This document shows, one piece after another, positions 30,993-39,841 of a stretch of 64,000 bases of DNA. Positions within the stretch are counted from its first letter, which is position 1. Each line of letters begins with the position of its first letter. The stretch covers positions 124,001-188,000 of the forward strand of contig CAZDEB010000007.1 in the NCBI GenBank assembly GCA_964504305.1, written 5' to 3'. Position numbers and translations under genes: made by a program. Below the pieces are notes generated by a model. It worked only from the letters and a program-made list of their open reading frames with translations. It was not told where the DNA came from and ran no database searches. This DNA comes from UBA11606 sp964504305. Lineage in GTDB: Bacteria; Actinomycetota; Acidimicrobiia; Acidimicrobiales; Aldehydirespiratoraceae.

Positions 30993-33110
30993 ATGAGTCC
31001 CGCCCCCAAGAAACCCGCCGCTGAAAAGGTGTCGGCAAACGGCAACTACGACGCCGACGCGATTCAGACCCTCGAAGGGCTCGAGGCGGTCCGCAAACGT
31101 CCCGGCATGTACATCGGCGGAACCGGCTCCGACGGGCTTATGCATCTTGTTTGGGAACTCATCGACAATGCCGTCGACGAGGCCTCGGCCGGCTTTGCCA
31201 ACAAGGTCGAAGTTACGTTGCACCGAGACCGGTCGATCGAGGTCAGCGACAACGGGCGGGGCATCCCGATCGACCTTCACGCCAAGCTGAAGGTCTCGGC
31301 CCTCGAGGTCGTGTTCACCGAGCTTCATGCCGGTGGCAAGTTCGGTGGTGGTGCCTATTCGTCGTCAGGCGGCTTGCACGGGGTCGGAGCCTCGGTGGTC
31401 AACGCCCTGGCGTGCAAACTTGTGGCCGAAGTAGATCGCGACGGCGCAACTCACGTGCTTGGCTTCAACGAACGCCGAGCCGGGCAGTTCGCCGGCACCA
31501 ACGGCGCCGGTACCGGCCGTTTCAAGCCCGGTCACAATCTGCAAAAGTCCAAACGCATCTCCAAGAACAAGACCGGAACCCGCGTTCGTTTCTGGCCCGA
31601 CTTCGACATCTTCGATCCCGAGGCGGTCGTCGACGCCGAAGAGATCTGTCGCCGTGTCACTCGCAGCTGTTTCTTGGTGCCTGGTATGAAGGTCAGGGTC
31701 ATCGATAAGCGGTCGGGCGTGGCTGCCGGCGACTCGGTGCGCCTCATCGAACCGTTCGAGTTCGTGAGCCGCGGCGGGCTCGCCGACCTTGTCGATCACT
31801 TGTCGGTCGGGGCGCCGGTCAACCAGATAATCCATTGCACGGGCATCGATACCTTCCACGAGAAGGTCCCGGTCGACGGCAAGATGACCGATGTGGAACG
31901 CGAGTGCACCGTCGATGTCGCGCTTCGTTGGGTTGCTGGTTACGACACCAACGTCACGTCGTTCGTGAACACCATCCCGACCAGCCAGGGCGGAACCCAT
32001 CAGGCCGGCTTCGACAAGGCCCTCACCAGGGTTGTCAACAACGTGTTGCTCAAGGACAACCGCAAGTTGTCCAAGCTGCGCAAACAAGACAAACACAAAG
32101 CGGTCAAGGACGACGTTCAAGAAGGTCTTGTGGCGGCGATCAAGGTGACATTTCCCGAACCCCAGTTTCGAGGTCAGACCAAACAAGAACTTGGCACGCC
32201 TTCTATCGAAGGCATTGTCAGCCGCATTGTTTACGAACAGCTCAAAGAATGGTTCGAACCCCAGGGCGGCCCTCGCAGCCATGTCAAAGCCATTGCCGAC
32301 AAGCTGGCTACCGCTATTCAAAATCGGGTGGCGTCCAAACAGGTTCTCGAGAACAAACGGAAAGCGGCCCGACTCGGCTCGACCGGTATGCCAGAGAAGC
32401 TGGCCGACTGTCGGGTGCATGGCGAGGGTTCGGAGCTGATTTTGGTCGAAGGTGATTCGGCGGCTGGCCCCGCCAAGAGGGGGCGGGACTCCGAAACAAT
32501 GGCCATCTTGCCGTTGCGCGGCAAGGTGGTGAACGCCGCGAAAGCCAGCCAGAAACAGGTCCTCGACAACGCCGAGGCACAGGCGCTTTTCACTAGCGTC
32601 GGTGCGGGGGCCGGACGAGATTTCAACCTCGCCGATGCTCGCTACGGACGAATCGTCATTTTGTGTGACGCCGACGTCGACGGCAGTCACATCCGCTGTT
32701 TGCTACTTACACTGATCCACCTCTATATGCGTCCGATGCTTGCGGCCGGCAATGTTTACGCTGCACAGCCGCCGCTGTACACAACAAAGGTCGGCGACTC
32801 TACCTACCGGGTTTACAGCGACGAAGAGCGAGAATCGGTTACCGACGAGCTGTGTAAGGGCAACCGCAAACGCGAAAACATCAAGTGGCAGCGGTTCAAG
32901 GGCCTGGGCGAAATGAACGTCGACGAGTTGCGGCATTGCGCTCTCAACCCCGAGACCAGAACGCTTCGCCGCCTTACGATGCAAGACGGTGCTCAAGCAA
33001 AGAACGCCGCGAAGATGTTCGACGTCTTGATGGGCAGCGACGTGGCGGTCCGCCGAGATTTCCTGGTCAAGAACTCGGCGCTCGTCGACCTCGCCACCCT
33101 CGACGTCTAG
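30993..33110 (+). CDS. parE: DNA topoisomerase IV / second gyrase, subunit B
   Basis: The 705-residue GHKL ATPase partners the subunit A encoded at 25999. ATP-binding elements are WELIDNAVDEASAGF, SDNGRGIP and GGLHGVGASVVNAL; the TOPRIM domain has EGDSAAGPAKRGRD and DADVDGSHIRCLLLTL, and the C-terminal QRFKGLGEMN is intact. EGDSAAG replaces the more usual EGDSAGG. The length (about 700) and the separate A gene fit the ParE-like second enzyme of actinobacteria rather than canonical gyrB next to dnaN-recF. Together they should decatenate chromosomes; supercoiling is not excluded. Confidence 0.9.
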   Translation: MSPAPKKPAAEKVSANGNYDADAIQTLEGLEAVRKRPGMYIGGTGSDGLMHLVWELIDNAVDEASAGFANKVEVTLHRDRSIEVSDNGRGIPIDLHAKLKVSALEVVFTELHAGGKFGGGAYSSSGGLHGVGASVVNALACKLVAEVDRDGATHVLGFNERRAGQFAGTNGAGTGRFKPGHNLQKSKRISKNKTGTRVRFWPDFDIFDPEAVVDAEEICRRVTRSCFLVPGMKVRVIDKRSGVAAGDSVRLIEPFEFVSRGGLADLVDHLSVGAPVNQIIHCTGIDTFHEKVPVDGKMTDVERECTVDVALRWVAGYDTNVTSFVNTIPTSQGGTHQAGFDKALTRVVNNVLLKDNRKLSKLRKQDKHKAVKDDVQEGLVAAIKVTFPEPQFRGQTKQELGTPSIEGIVSRIVYEQLKEWFEPQGGPRSHVKAIADKLATAIQNRVASKQVLENKRKAARLGSTGMPEKLADCRVHGEGSELILVEGDSAAGPAKRGRDSETMAILPLRGKVVNAAKASQKQVLDNAEAQALFTSVGAGAGRDFNLADARYGRIVILCDADVDGSHIRCLLLTLIHLYMRPMLAAGNVYAAQPPLYTTKVGDSTYRVYSDEERESVTDELCKGNRKRENIKWQRFKGLGEMNVDELRHCALNPETRTLRRLTMQDGAQAKNAAKMFDVLMGSDVAVRRDFLVKNSALVDLATLDV

Positions 33111-33122
33111 CTCCGCCAGCGG

Positions 33123-33959
33123 TTAGCGGCGAGCGAACGACTGAGACAGTGTTGTCGATTCGAACCCGCCGGGAGAGGTGCCGGTAGTGGCGTACATGTA
33201 GAGCGCGGTCTGAAATATCGCTCCGAGAGCGGTCATCACCACAACGCTGAGGGCAATCCACGCAACGGCGATGACGATGCCCACAACGGCCAGCGCGGCA
33301 GAACCCGAAGCCACCAACAACCCGCCCAGCACAACGGCCGGGATCACGAGAAGGAAACCCACGAGTCCGAACCCGACGCGGGCGGCGAGATTTTCGCCCC
33401 AGGTCGAACGCAGCAGGCCGGCCGAGGTTTTGAAACCGTCGATCGGTCCCTTGTTGTCGATCACGATCGCCGGGATGGTCAGGAAGGCAGCAACCTCCCA
33501 CGCCATGTTGATTCCGCCGAGCAACATCTGACCAAGAAAGCCTGCCCGTTCGCGCAAGGCCCGGATGATCATGCCCACGGTGGTGGTCAGCAGCGCCCAC
33601 GGGACGAGGCCGGCGATACGGCCGAACGCGGTGCTGATTGCGCTGCGAACCGTTGGGTCGCCGCCGCTCATACGTTCGTGGGCACCGGCGACCAGCGCGC
33701 CAGTAAAGAACACGCTGACCACACCGAGGGCGAGGGCCGCGAGAAGCAAAAAGAAGCCTCCGACCGCGCTGATGGTCGTGGACTCGCCAGTTGCGGTTTG
33801 GGTGGTCTCCAAGGTGAGTAACGCTGGCGTTACGAGCACCGCGGCCACAAGGATCGAGGTCAGAAACGACAGCACGGGTATCCACAACAGCTCTCGGTCC
33901 TGTTGCAACACCCCCCACGATGTTCGGGCGAGGGCGAAGGTGTTCTTAATGCGTCCCAT
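33123..33959 (-). CDS. Multi-pass membrane protein (DUF6159-like)
   Basis: The 278-residue protein begins MGRIKNTFALARTSWGVLQQDRELLWIPVLS, a typical opening of a family with cytoplasmic amphipathic N-terminus and six membrane segments (about residues 26-46, 66-90, 112-132, 150-165, 197-220 and 222-248). The conserved feature is the IDNKGPIDGFKTSAGLLRSTWGENL loop between segments four and five. It is convergent with parE (12-nt gap). Function unknown in any organism I can name. Confidence 0.78.
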   Translation of the reverse strand: MGRIKNTFALARTSWGVLQQDRELLWIPVLSFLTSILVAAVLVTPALLTLETTQTATGESTTISAVGGFFLLLAALALGVVSVFFTGALVAGAHERMSGGDPTVRSAISTAFGRIAGLVPWALLTTTVGMIIRALRERAGFLGQMLLGGINMAWEVAAFLTIPAIVIDNKGPIDGFKTSAGLLRSTWGENLAARVGFGLVGFLLVIPAVVLGGLLVASGSAALAVVGIVIAVAWIALSVVVMTALGAIFQTALYMYATTGTSPGGFESTTLSQSFARR

Positions 33960-34014
33960 GAGTGAACCTGTCTGTTCTGGTTGGGCTGGCTCGGTTGAGC
34001 CAGGGCGGTTGGCT

Positions 34015-35115
34015 TTAGAGCGAGTAGTCGATCACGGCGCGAATGTTCTCGCCGGCATGCAACGCACGGTACCCCTCGTTGATCTCGTCGAGCGAGTAGC
34101 GAGCGGTAATCAGTTCGTCAAGACGCAGTTTGCCTTGGTCGTACATGCGCAGAAGTCGGGGGATATCAGATCGGGGGTTGCAGTATCCATAAATCGAACC
34201 GCGGATCTGCTTGCCGCTCATTGCCAGATCGACCGTCGATACCGAGATCTCGATTTGTTCGATGTTGGACAGCGATGTGAGCACAAGATTGCCGCCCTTG
34301 CCCACCAGCCCCATGGCCGGCAAGAACATGTCACCGGTGGCGTCGCCCACGGTGAGGATGACCGAGTTTGCGCCGCGACCCCAGCTGAGTTCGTCGAGCA
34401 ATGGTTTGGCTTCTTCCATCGATGCCACCGCATGGGTGGCGCCCATGGTTTGGGCGAATTCTCGTTTCATCTCGACCGGGTCGACGGCGATGAGATTGGC
34501 AGCACCGGCCATAGCCGCGCCTTGTATGGCGTTGACCCCGATCCCGCCGGTGCCGACCACGACGACGGTGTCGCCCGCACTCACCTCGGCAACGTTTACC
34601 GCCGAGCCCCAGCCCGTCGCGACTCCACAGCTGCACAAACACACCGCCTCGAGCGGATACCAGTCGCCTACCTTGACCAAGGAGTTCTCGCTCACGTTGG
34701 CGTATTCGGAGAACGTTCCGATTCCGCTCATCGCCCTCACGCCTCCGTGCGGTCCATGGAACTTTTCGGTTCCGGCCATTATCTCGGCGCCGTTGTCGCA
34801 GAGATAGGTCATCCCGCTGGCACACGATTGGCATACTCCACACGCCGGAACAAATGAGGCTGCGACGTGGTCACCTACCGCCAGGTGTTGGACGCGATCG
34901 CCGACCGAGACAACAACGCCAGCGCCTTCGTGGCCGCACACCATTGGGACAACACCATGCCCGAAATCGCCGTTGCGAATGTGCTCGTCTGAGTGGCACA
35001 GGCCGGCGAAGGACATCTTGACCAGTACCTCGTTGGGTCCGGGCTCGCCGATCTCGAATTCGTCGACCACCCAAGGTCCGTCGATTTCGTATACGGCCGC
35101 TGCTCGAGTTTTCAT
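34015..35115 (-). CDS. Zinc-dependent alcohol dehydrogenase, NDMA-type
   Basis: The 366-residue medium-chain dehydrogenase opens MKTRAAAVYEIDGPWVVDEFEI and carries the catalytic zinc ligands in GLCHSDEH and VCGHEGAG, a structural zinc loop (ACGVCQSCASGMTYLCDNG) and the nucleotide site VVGTGGIGVNAIQGA. The SFAGLCHSDEHIRNGDF start and the lack of exchangeable-coenzyme features are typical of the nicotinoprotein-type NDMA-dependent dehydrogenases of actinobacteria that work with mycofactocin. No mycofactocin gene is visible here. A -10 box lies 6 nt from the ATG. Substrate probably a primary alcohol. Confidence 0.87.
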   Translation of the reverse strand: MKTRAAAVYEIDGPWVVDEFEIGEPGPNEVLVKMSFAGLCHSDEHIRNGDFGHGVVPMVCGHEGAGVVVSVGDRVQHLAVGDHVAASFVPACGVCQSCASGMTYLCDNGAEIMAGTEKFHGPHGGVRAMSGIGTFSEYANVSENSLVKVGDWYPLEAVCLCSCGVATGWGSAVNVAEVSAGDTVVVVGTGGIGVNAIQGAAMAGAANLIAVDPVEMKREFAQTMGATHAVASMEEAKPLLDELSWGRGANSVILTVGDATGDMFLPAMGLVGKGGNLVLTSLSNIEQIEISVSTVDLAMSGKQIRGSIYGYCNPRSDIPRLLRMYDQGKLRLDELITARYSLDEINEGYRALHAGENIRAVIDYSL

Positions 35116-35121
35116 ACCCGG

Positions 35122-35127
35122 AAACTA
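35122..35127 (-). promoter_or_regulatory. -10 box (TAGTTT) of the alcohol dehydrogenase
   Basis: On the minus strand TAGTTT ends 6 nt before the ATG at 35115, again a leaderless arrangement. Confidence 0.45.
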
Positions 35128-35174
35128 GGGCAGCACGCGAGCGGCTGTCACACCGGTGGGGTAGAACTACAACC

Positions 35175-36047
35175 ATGGAGTTCGAGGCGCCCGCTCAACC
35201 AACCCCGCCACCGCGGTTGTCACCGTCGGGAGCAGGGACATTCGAGCAGTGCCCTCGGCGTTGGCGGTTTCGTTACGTCGAACGTCTTCCGGATCCGCCA
35301 GGCGAAGCTGCACTGGCCGGCAGTTTCGCTCATCGAGTCCTCGAACTGCTGATGCAGCGCGAGCCAGCCGATCGCACCGTCGACACTGCGAAGGCCCTCG
35401 CTCGCCAAGAGTGGCCCGAAGTCGAGGGCGACGACGACTTCATTGCCCTCGGCTACGACGATGCCGAGTCCAAGAGATTTCGTTGGAAGTCGTGGCAAGC
35501 CATCGAAGGGCTGTGGGCTCTCGAAGATCCCAAATCGGTCGAGGTGCGCGCCACCGAACAAGATGTCGAGGCGACGCTCGGCGGAGTGCCGTTTCGGGGC
35601 ATCGTCGACCGCCTCGACGAAGAAGGCGATGGCTTGGTAGTCACCGACTACAAGTCGGGTAAGGCCCCCTCGCCTCGGTACCGGCGTGCTCGGCTCGATC
35701 AGGTCTTGCTCTACGCCGCGGCCGTCACCGAATCGGCGGGCGAGATGCCGGTACGAGCCCGGCTGCTTTACCTCGGCCAACGTCCCGTCGGCATCGACGT
35801 CAACCAAGCCGAGATCGACGAAGTAGTGGGCAAGCTGGCCGCAACGTGGACCGACTTAACCACGGCTTGCAGCAAAGACGAGTTCGAACCTCGTACCGGC
35901 CCGCTGTGCGGATGGTGCCCATATGTCGATAAGTGCGCCGAGGGCACCCGAGAGGTTGCCAAACGCACCGCCCGTTCGGCCGCCACGGCGGCGGCCCACG
36001 AGCAAGCGACAGCAGCCGCTAGTCAATACGCCGACGCCGCTAGCTAG
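35175..36047 (+). CDS. RecB-like PD-(D/E)XK nuclease with iron-sulfur cysteines
   Basis: The 290-residue protein resembles the nuclease domain of AddB/RecB and Cas4: a LSPSGAGTFEQCPRRWRFRYVERL opening, catalytic Asp145 in GIVDRLDE, and the D-x-K of VVTDYKSGK (Asp158, Lys160), then the QVLLYAAAV helix. Cys26 plus Cys245, Cys248 and Cys254 (CGWCPYVDKC) form the layout of a 4Fe-4S cluster that clamps the nuclease. No helicase domain is attached and no CRISPR genes are nearby, so it is a stand-alone actinobacterial repair nuclease rather than Cas4. Its stop overlaps the convergent gene by 4 nt. Confidence 0.88.
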   Translation: MEFEAPAQPTPPPRLSPSGAGTFEQCPRRWRFRYVERLPDPPGEAALAGSFAHRVLELLMQREPADRTVDTAKALARQEWPEVEGDDDFIALGYDDAESKRFRWKSWQAIEGLWALEDPKSVEVRATEQDVEATLGGVPFRGIVDRLDEEGDGLVVTDYKSGKAPSPRYRRARLDQVLLYAAAVTESAGEMPVRARLLYLGQRPVGIDVNQAEIDEVVGKLAATWTDLTTACSKDEFEPRTGPLCGWCPYVDKCAEGTREVAKRTARSAATAAAHEQATAAASQYADAAS

Positions 36048-36343
36048 CAGTCGGGTGTTTGCGGGCTCTTTCCCCGGCGCCGCCACAGATAGCGCAATAC
36101 AACCAGCGCAAGGAAGACCCCAATCGCGGCTGTCAGACCGGTGTTGACCAATAACGCGTCCGATGGTGGATCGGCTCTTTCGGGGGTTACCGCGGGGCTC
36201 GGGGGCCGATCATCCATAAGGGGAGGAGTGTTGTTGGCCGGTGATTCGTCGGGCGCTTTGTTGGGGAGGAGGGCTTCGACGGGAGCGGCGTCGGTATCGC
36301 GGGGTTTTGGCCGGGGTCGTTTGGCTTGCGGGTCATATGCCAT
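36044..36343 (-). CDS. Small single-span membrane protein downstream of parA-like gene
   Basis: The 99-residue product starts MAYDPQAKRPRPKPRD and consists of a Pro-rich, charged N-terminal region of about 60 residues, one membrane span (around residues 68-84, LTAAIGVFLALVVLRYLW) and a short basic tail. Its start lies 11 nt inside the 3' end of the parA-like gene. The disordered N-terminus is presumably cytoplasmic or outside; orientation is not evident. Unknown function. Confidence 0.55.
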   Translation of the reverse strand: MAYDPQAKRPRPKPRDTDAAPVEALLPNKAPDESPANNTPPLMDDRPPSPAVTPERADPPSDALLVNTGLTAAIGVFLALVVLRYLWRRRGKSPQTPDC

Positions 36344-37118
36344 TGCTGAACTCCGGAAGGATCGTGTCAAATAGCTGGTCGAACTCCGTTGCCGCTTCTT
36401 GGGTACCGGGCCGGTTACCTAGGGCGTGGATTGGTAATGACGATGCCGAGGCTTCCGGAATGGCTGCTCTCAGGTGAATGGGTGGCAACACGATGTCGCC
36501 GTGATCGGTGCGGAGTTGGCTGTCCCAGTATCGCGCATCGCGGGTCCGGCCGAGTCGGTTGACGGCGACGCCAGCCACCGACAATGGAGTGCTGCGTCGA
36601 GTCGCGATGCGTTCGATCGTGCGGAGGATCTGACTCACGCCGTCCGAAGACCAGGCCCCTGGTTCGGTGACGACCAATGCTCGGTCGGCCGCGAACAGTC
36701 CGTTGACGGTGAGGAGACCGAGCGACGGTGGGCAGTCGACGATTACGAGATCGTGGCTCACGCCGGTAAGGGCGACCGCGAGGCGGTCGTTTGCTCCGAT
36801 TGGATCGGTGAGTAGTTGTGGTTCGCGCATGGCGAGGGCCGGTGTAGCGGCCACGACCGATGGTGGTCGGCCGCCGTTCTCGGGCCATCCGCTTGCTATG
36901 CGAAGACCGGCGATCGAACCGGGGGATTCCTCGGCGAGTGCGTGGTCGACGCTGAACGGCGGATCCCAGACTCCTAAACCGGTGGTCGCATTACCTTGGG
37001 GATCGAGATCAACGACGAGACAATCGATGCGGCGCGACCATGCGGTGGCGGCCAGTCCGAGCGCGACCGTGGTTTTGCCTACCCCGCCCTTTTGATTCAC
37101 GATTGCGATGACTGGCAC
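36333..37118 (-). CDS. ParA/Soj-family P-loop ATPase
   Basis: The 261-residue protein (from the GTG at 37118) has the deviant Walker A NQKGGVGKTT at residue 8, Walker A' LDPQGNATTGLGVW, and IVDCPPSLGLLTVN. It belongs to the ParA/Soj type that segregates chromosomes, plasmids or large complexes. No ParB gene or parS-like site is visible, and the small membrane protein downstream is the only partner, so it may position a cellular structure rather than act in chromosome segregation. The start at 37118 was preferred to GTG 37139 because the product then starts MPVIAIVNQKGG and a TACCGT box lies 7 nt upstream. Confidence 0.87.
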   Translation of the reverse strand: MPVIAIVNQKGGVGKTTVALGLAATAWSRRIDCLVVDLDPQGNATTGLGVWDPPFSVDHALAEESPGSIAGLRIASGWPENGGRPPSVVAATPALAMREPQLLTDPIGANDRLAVALTGVSHDLVIVDCPPSLGLLTVNGLFAADRALVVTEPGAWSSDGVSQILRTIERIATRRSTPLSVAGVAVNRLGRTRDARYWDSQLRTDHGDIVLPPIHLRAAIPEASASSLPIHALGNRPGTQEAATEFDQLFDTILPEFSNGI

Positions 37119-37125
37119 GGCCGCC

Positions 37126-37131
37126 ACGGTA
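37126..37131 (-). promoter_or_regulatory. -10 box (TACCGT) of the parA-like gene
   Basis: TACCGT on the minus strand ends 7 nt before the GTG at 37118. It would lie inside the coding region if the longer start at 37139 were used. Confidence 0.45.
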
Positions 37132-37259
37132 GCGGCCACACATCATGGTTCGCTTGGCGAGTCAGGTGAGGATCCCTCCACCCACCTTCGTTTGCTGCAG
37201 TTCGAAGCCCGAATCGAGCCGAAGGCGGTGCGCTCGTGCGGGTCTTGTTGCCCGCCGCG

Positions 37260-37568
37260 TTAGGCCGCTAAAGCGCGAGTCGCCACCTTGAGGATTTCGT
37301 CGAGGGCGTCGATCAGCTCCGTGTTTGACCCGAACAGTTCGTCGGTCGCGGCGCACGCCCATGGCTTACACAATCCGTCCGACGAGAGGCCCGATTTCAG
37401 CCAAGCGGTGGCAATCTGGCGGATGGCGCTATCAACTGCCGGGTCGGCGGCGACGACGGTGGCAACAGCCATCGCTTCGATTTCGGCTCCGGTGAGCTCA
37501 ATAAGGGGTCCCTGCACCAGACGGCACCGGTACCGAAGGGCGGCGGCGGCAATCTGCGTGTGGTTCAC
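37260..37568 (-). CDS. Hypothetical 102-residue helical protein
   Basis: The product (MNHTQIAAAALRYRCRLVQGP) is mostly helical and contains three Cys, two of them in LSSDGLCKPWACAATDEL. Codon use resembles its neighbours. It has no signal or membrane segment. It is separated from the parA-like gene by about 140 nt without recognisable genes. Nothing similar is recognised, and this may also be a chance frame. Confidence 0.45.
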   Translation of the reverse strand: MNHTQIAAAALRYRCRLVQGPLIELTGAEIEAMAVATVVAADPAVDSAIRQIATAWLKSGLSSDGLCKPWACAATDELFGSNTELIDALDEILKVATRALAA

Positions 37569-37702
37569 CGAGTGAGTCCGTCCCCTGAGCTGTCATAGAT
37601 ATACACAGTGCCTGTGGAAAACAGCTGAATCTGTGGACACAGTAGTCAGATTCGCGCGGGCTGTAGGGGACCGTGCTGGTCAGGTGACGTCGATAGCGGC
37701 AA

Positions 37703-38740
37703 TCAGCCCTTGGGAGAATGCCTGGGACAACAACTATTCGGGCACGGGGATTGTCTGGGACCCAACGACCCGAGCGCTACCGGGGTTCGTCCGAGTGTGT
37801 GTTCCTCGACGAGGTCGGCCAACATTTCGACGAACCGGCTGTGGGGCCCGGTGCCGGGCGATACGGCTCGTTCAACATTGATTCCGATCTCCGCCGCGGT
37901 ACGAGCTGCTTGGACGTCGAGGTCGAACAACACCTCCATATGGTCGCTCACGAACCCAATGGGCACGATCACTGCTTCTTGTTCACCGCGGTTGCGAAGT
38001 CGGGCGAGCTCATCGTTGATGTCGGGCTCGAGCCAAGGCACCGACGGCGGACCAGAGCGACTCTGCCACACCAAGGTCCACGGTCGGTCCGAGGGGCCCA
38101 CGCCTTCGACGATCAGTCGGGCGGCTTCGCGCAGCTGAGTTTCGTAGTCGGAGGTTTGGGCCTGTGCGGTGGGGATTGAGTGGGCCGTGAAAACGAGCGG
38201 CGTGCTTGGGGTCGGGGCGGTGAGTTGGCCGAGGGCCGCGATCGTCGACTCCGTGAACGGCCCGATGAACCCCGGATGATTGAAATACGGTCGGACTTTC
38301 GTAATCATCGGAGCGTTGCTACCCACGGCCTCACGGGCAGCTTCGATGTCGTCTAAGTACTGGCGGCACCCCGAGTAGGAGCTATAGGCCGACGTAACGA
38401 TGGCCACCGCGTGGCGAACACCGTCCTTGGCCATTTCGGCCACGGTTTCGTCGAGCAATGGTGTCCAGTTTCGGTTGCCCCAATAGACCGGTAATGAACG
38501 TCCGCGGTCTTGGAGCTCGGCTCGCAGGCTGTCTCGAATCTGACGGCACTGACTATTGAGTGGGCTAACGCCACCAACAGAGTCGTATTGGGCCGCAACT
38601 GTGGCTAGCCGTTCGGCGGGAATGTTGCGTCCGCCGGTGACTCGCTCGAGGAACGCCATGACGTCATCCGGTCGCTCTGGACCCCCGAAGCTCACCAGCA
38701 CGACGGCGTCGATCGGAGGAGTGGTTGAGCGCTCGGGCAT
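37703..38740 (-). CDS. hemH: Ferrochelatase (coproporphyrin III ferrochelatase type)
   Basis: The 345-residue enzyme inserts Fe2+ into coproporphyrin III (or protoporphyrin) in haem synthesis. Catalytic His187 (FTAHSIP) and Glu269 (FVSDHMEVLFDLD) are present, as are SFGGPE and YWGNRNWTP. Cys125 (SYSGCRQY) plus the C-terminal CPNSCC (333, 337, 338) match the actinobacterial pattern that holds a [2Fe-2S] cluster. Actinobacteria use the coproporphyrin-dependent route, where the enzyme is called CpfC. The ATG at 38740 was chosen because of the TACGCT box 7 nt upstream. The gene stands alone; no other haem genes are nearby. Confidence 0.93.
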   Translation of the reverse strand: MPERSTTPPIDAVVLVSFGGPERPDDVMAFLERVTGGRNIPAERLATVAAQYDSVGGVSPLNSQCRQIRDSLRAELQDRGRSLPVYWGNRNWTPLLDETVAEMAKDGVRHAVAIVTSAYSSYSGCRQYLDDIEAAREAVGSNAPMITKVRPYFNHPGFIGPFTESTIAALGQLTAPTPSTPLVFTAHSIPTAQAQTSDYETQLREAARLIVEGVGPSDRPWTLVWQSRSGPPSVPWLEPDINDELARLRNRGEQEAVIVPIGFVSDHMEVLFDLDVQAARTAAEIGINVERAVSPGTGPHSRFVEMLADLVEEHTLGRTPVALGSLGPRQSPCPNSCCPRHSPKG

Positions 38741-38747
38741 ATCGCGG

Positions 38748-38753
38748 AGCGTA
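38748..38753 (-). promoter_or_regulatory. -10 box (TACGCT) of hemH
   Basis: Read on the minus strand, the hexamer ends 7 nt before the ATG at 38740, giving a leaderless hemH transcript. Confidence 0.45.
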
Positions 38754-38883
38754 GCGCTTGGCCCAACAACCAAGTCGGCCCCTTTCCACGAGACGATTTG
38801 GTCGATAGCCTCCCACGGTTGACGGGTGGAGGGTCGTTCGGCACGCTGTCGCGTGTGAGCCCCTGGCCCGCTCAGGTCTTGTC

Positions 38884-39825
38884 ATGTCTTTTCGTTTCTG
38901 CTCCGTCGCCCCCGAACCGTCGTGGGACCCTCGCATCGACAGATCGTCGCGACCAGGCTCGGCGGCGTTCGTGTTGATGTTGGTGGCCTTGATGCTGAGT
39001 GCCACGTGGTGGTCACTGGGAGCCGCCGCCGAGTCGGCATCAGATTTGCGCGGCGATATTCCTTCTGGTGACTCGATCCGTCACGACCTCGCCCAAATCG
39101 CTGATGAGCGAGCCACGGTTCTTGCCGATTTGACCTCCGCAGAGGCGCAGCTTGCTGCAGTGTTGCAACAGCGCGAAAAACTTGCCGAAGATCAGCGTCG
39201 TCAAGTGGCCGAGATCGACGCCGCGCTCACAAATTTGCAACGTCTCGCGGTGCAGGCGTTCATCACTGGTGGGGAGTCTGGCCAACTGGAGTTGTTGGCC
39301 AGCGTTGGGGGCGCCAACGACTTTGCGTGGCGGCAACATTTGGTGAAAGCCCACGCCGGCTCGTCGAGCCAAGCCATCGACCGACTCCGATTGTTGCGGG
39401 CCAAGGCCAGCGACGAGGTTCTGGCCACGATCGAAGCCGCGAACGAGCTCCGAGTTCAAATAATGGCGATCGATGACGATCTCGCGGCGATCGAACAGCG
39501 AGCGGTCGAGGCCAACGAGGTGCTGCCTCTTGCCGAAGCTTGGGATCGTGCCGAGATCGCGATCAAGGAGGGCGCTTACGGCATGGCGCCTGCCGACAAG
39601 TGGGAAAAGCTGCGGTTCTGCGAGTCGACTCACAACTACGAAGCGATTAGTCCGTCGGGGCTCTACCGCGGCGCCTATCAGTTCGACTTTGCGACCTGGC
39701 GCACGGTCGGCGGCCACGGCGACCCGGCCCTGGCTCCACCCGCGGAACAAGACGCCAGAGCGCGTGAACTCTACGCCAGGCGGGGCGATCAGCCCTGGCC
39801 GGTTTGTGGTCGCTTCCTTAAGTAG
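38884..39825 (+). CDS. Exported coiled-coil protein with Rpf-like transglycosylase domain
   Basis: The 313-residue protein has an N-terminal signal/anchor (hydrophobic residues 28-48), a long coiled coil (about 63-125 and 160-212) and a C-terminal resuscitation-promoting-factor-like domain: WEKLRFCESTHNYEAIS with catalytic Glu247, then SGLYRGAYQFDFATW and the closing RELYARRGDQPWPVCGRFL. Such proteins cut peptidoglycan glycan strands during growth or resuscitation. The coiled coil before the enzyme resembles NlpC/EnvC-type activator coils, suggesting control by a division or elongation complex. Cys246 and a late Cys may form the disulfide seen in Rpf domains. Confidence 0.87.
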   Translation: MSFRFCSVAPEPSWDPRIDRSSRPGSAAFVLMLVALMLSATWWSLGAAAESASDLRGDIPSGDSIRHDLAQIADERATVLADLTSAEAQLAAVLQQREKLAEDQRRQVAEIDAALTNLQRLAVQAFITGGESGQLELLASVGGANDFAWRQHLVKAHAGSSSQAIDRLRLLRAKASDEVLATIEAANELRVQIMAIDDDLAAIEQRAVEANEVLPLAEAWDRAEIAIKEGAYGMAPADKWEKLRFCESTHNYEAISPSGLYRGAYQFDFATWRTVGGHGDPALAPPAEQDARARELYARRGDQPWPVCGRFLK

Positions 39826-39841
39826 CGCGTCGGGGGTTCGA

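Noticed and set aside
35175..36047. Cas4 of a CRISPR system
   Set aside because: Although the nuclease and cysteine layout resemble Cas4, no other cas gene or repeat array is present in the window, and stand-alone RecB-like nucleases of this size are common in actinobacteria.
37569..37702. Possible replication origin: two TGTGGA-containing sequences (37613, 37632) resembling DnaA boxes between the 102-residue protein and hemH
   Set aside because: Only two imperfect copies are seen, there is no AT-rich unwinding region, and no dnaA, dnaN or recF nearby.
38741..38883. A c-di-AMP (ydaO) riboswitch upstream of the Rpf-like gene, as found before rpf genes in other actinobacteria
   Set aside because: The 143-nt gap lacks the conserved ydaO core sequences I could recognise, and part of it is hemH promoter.
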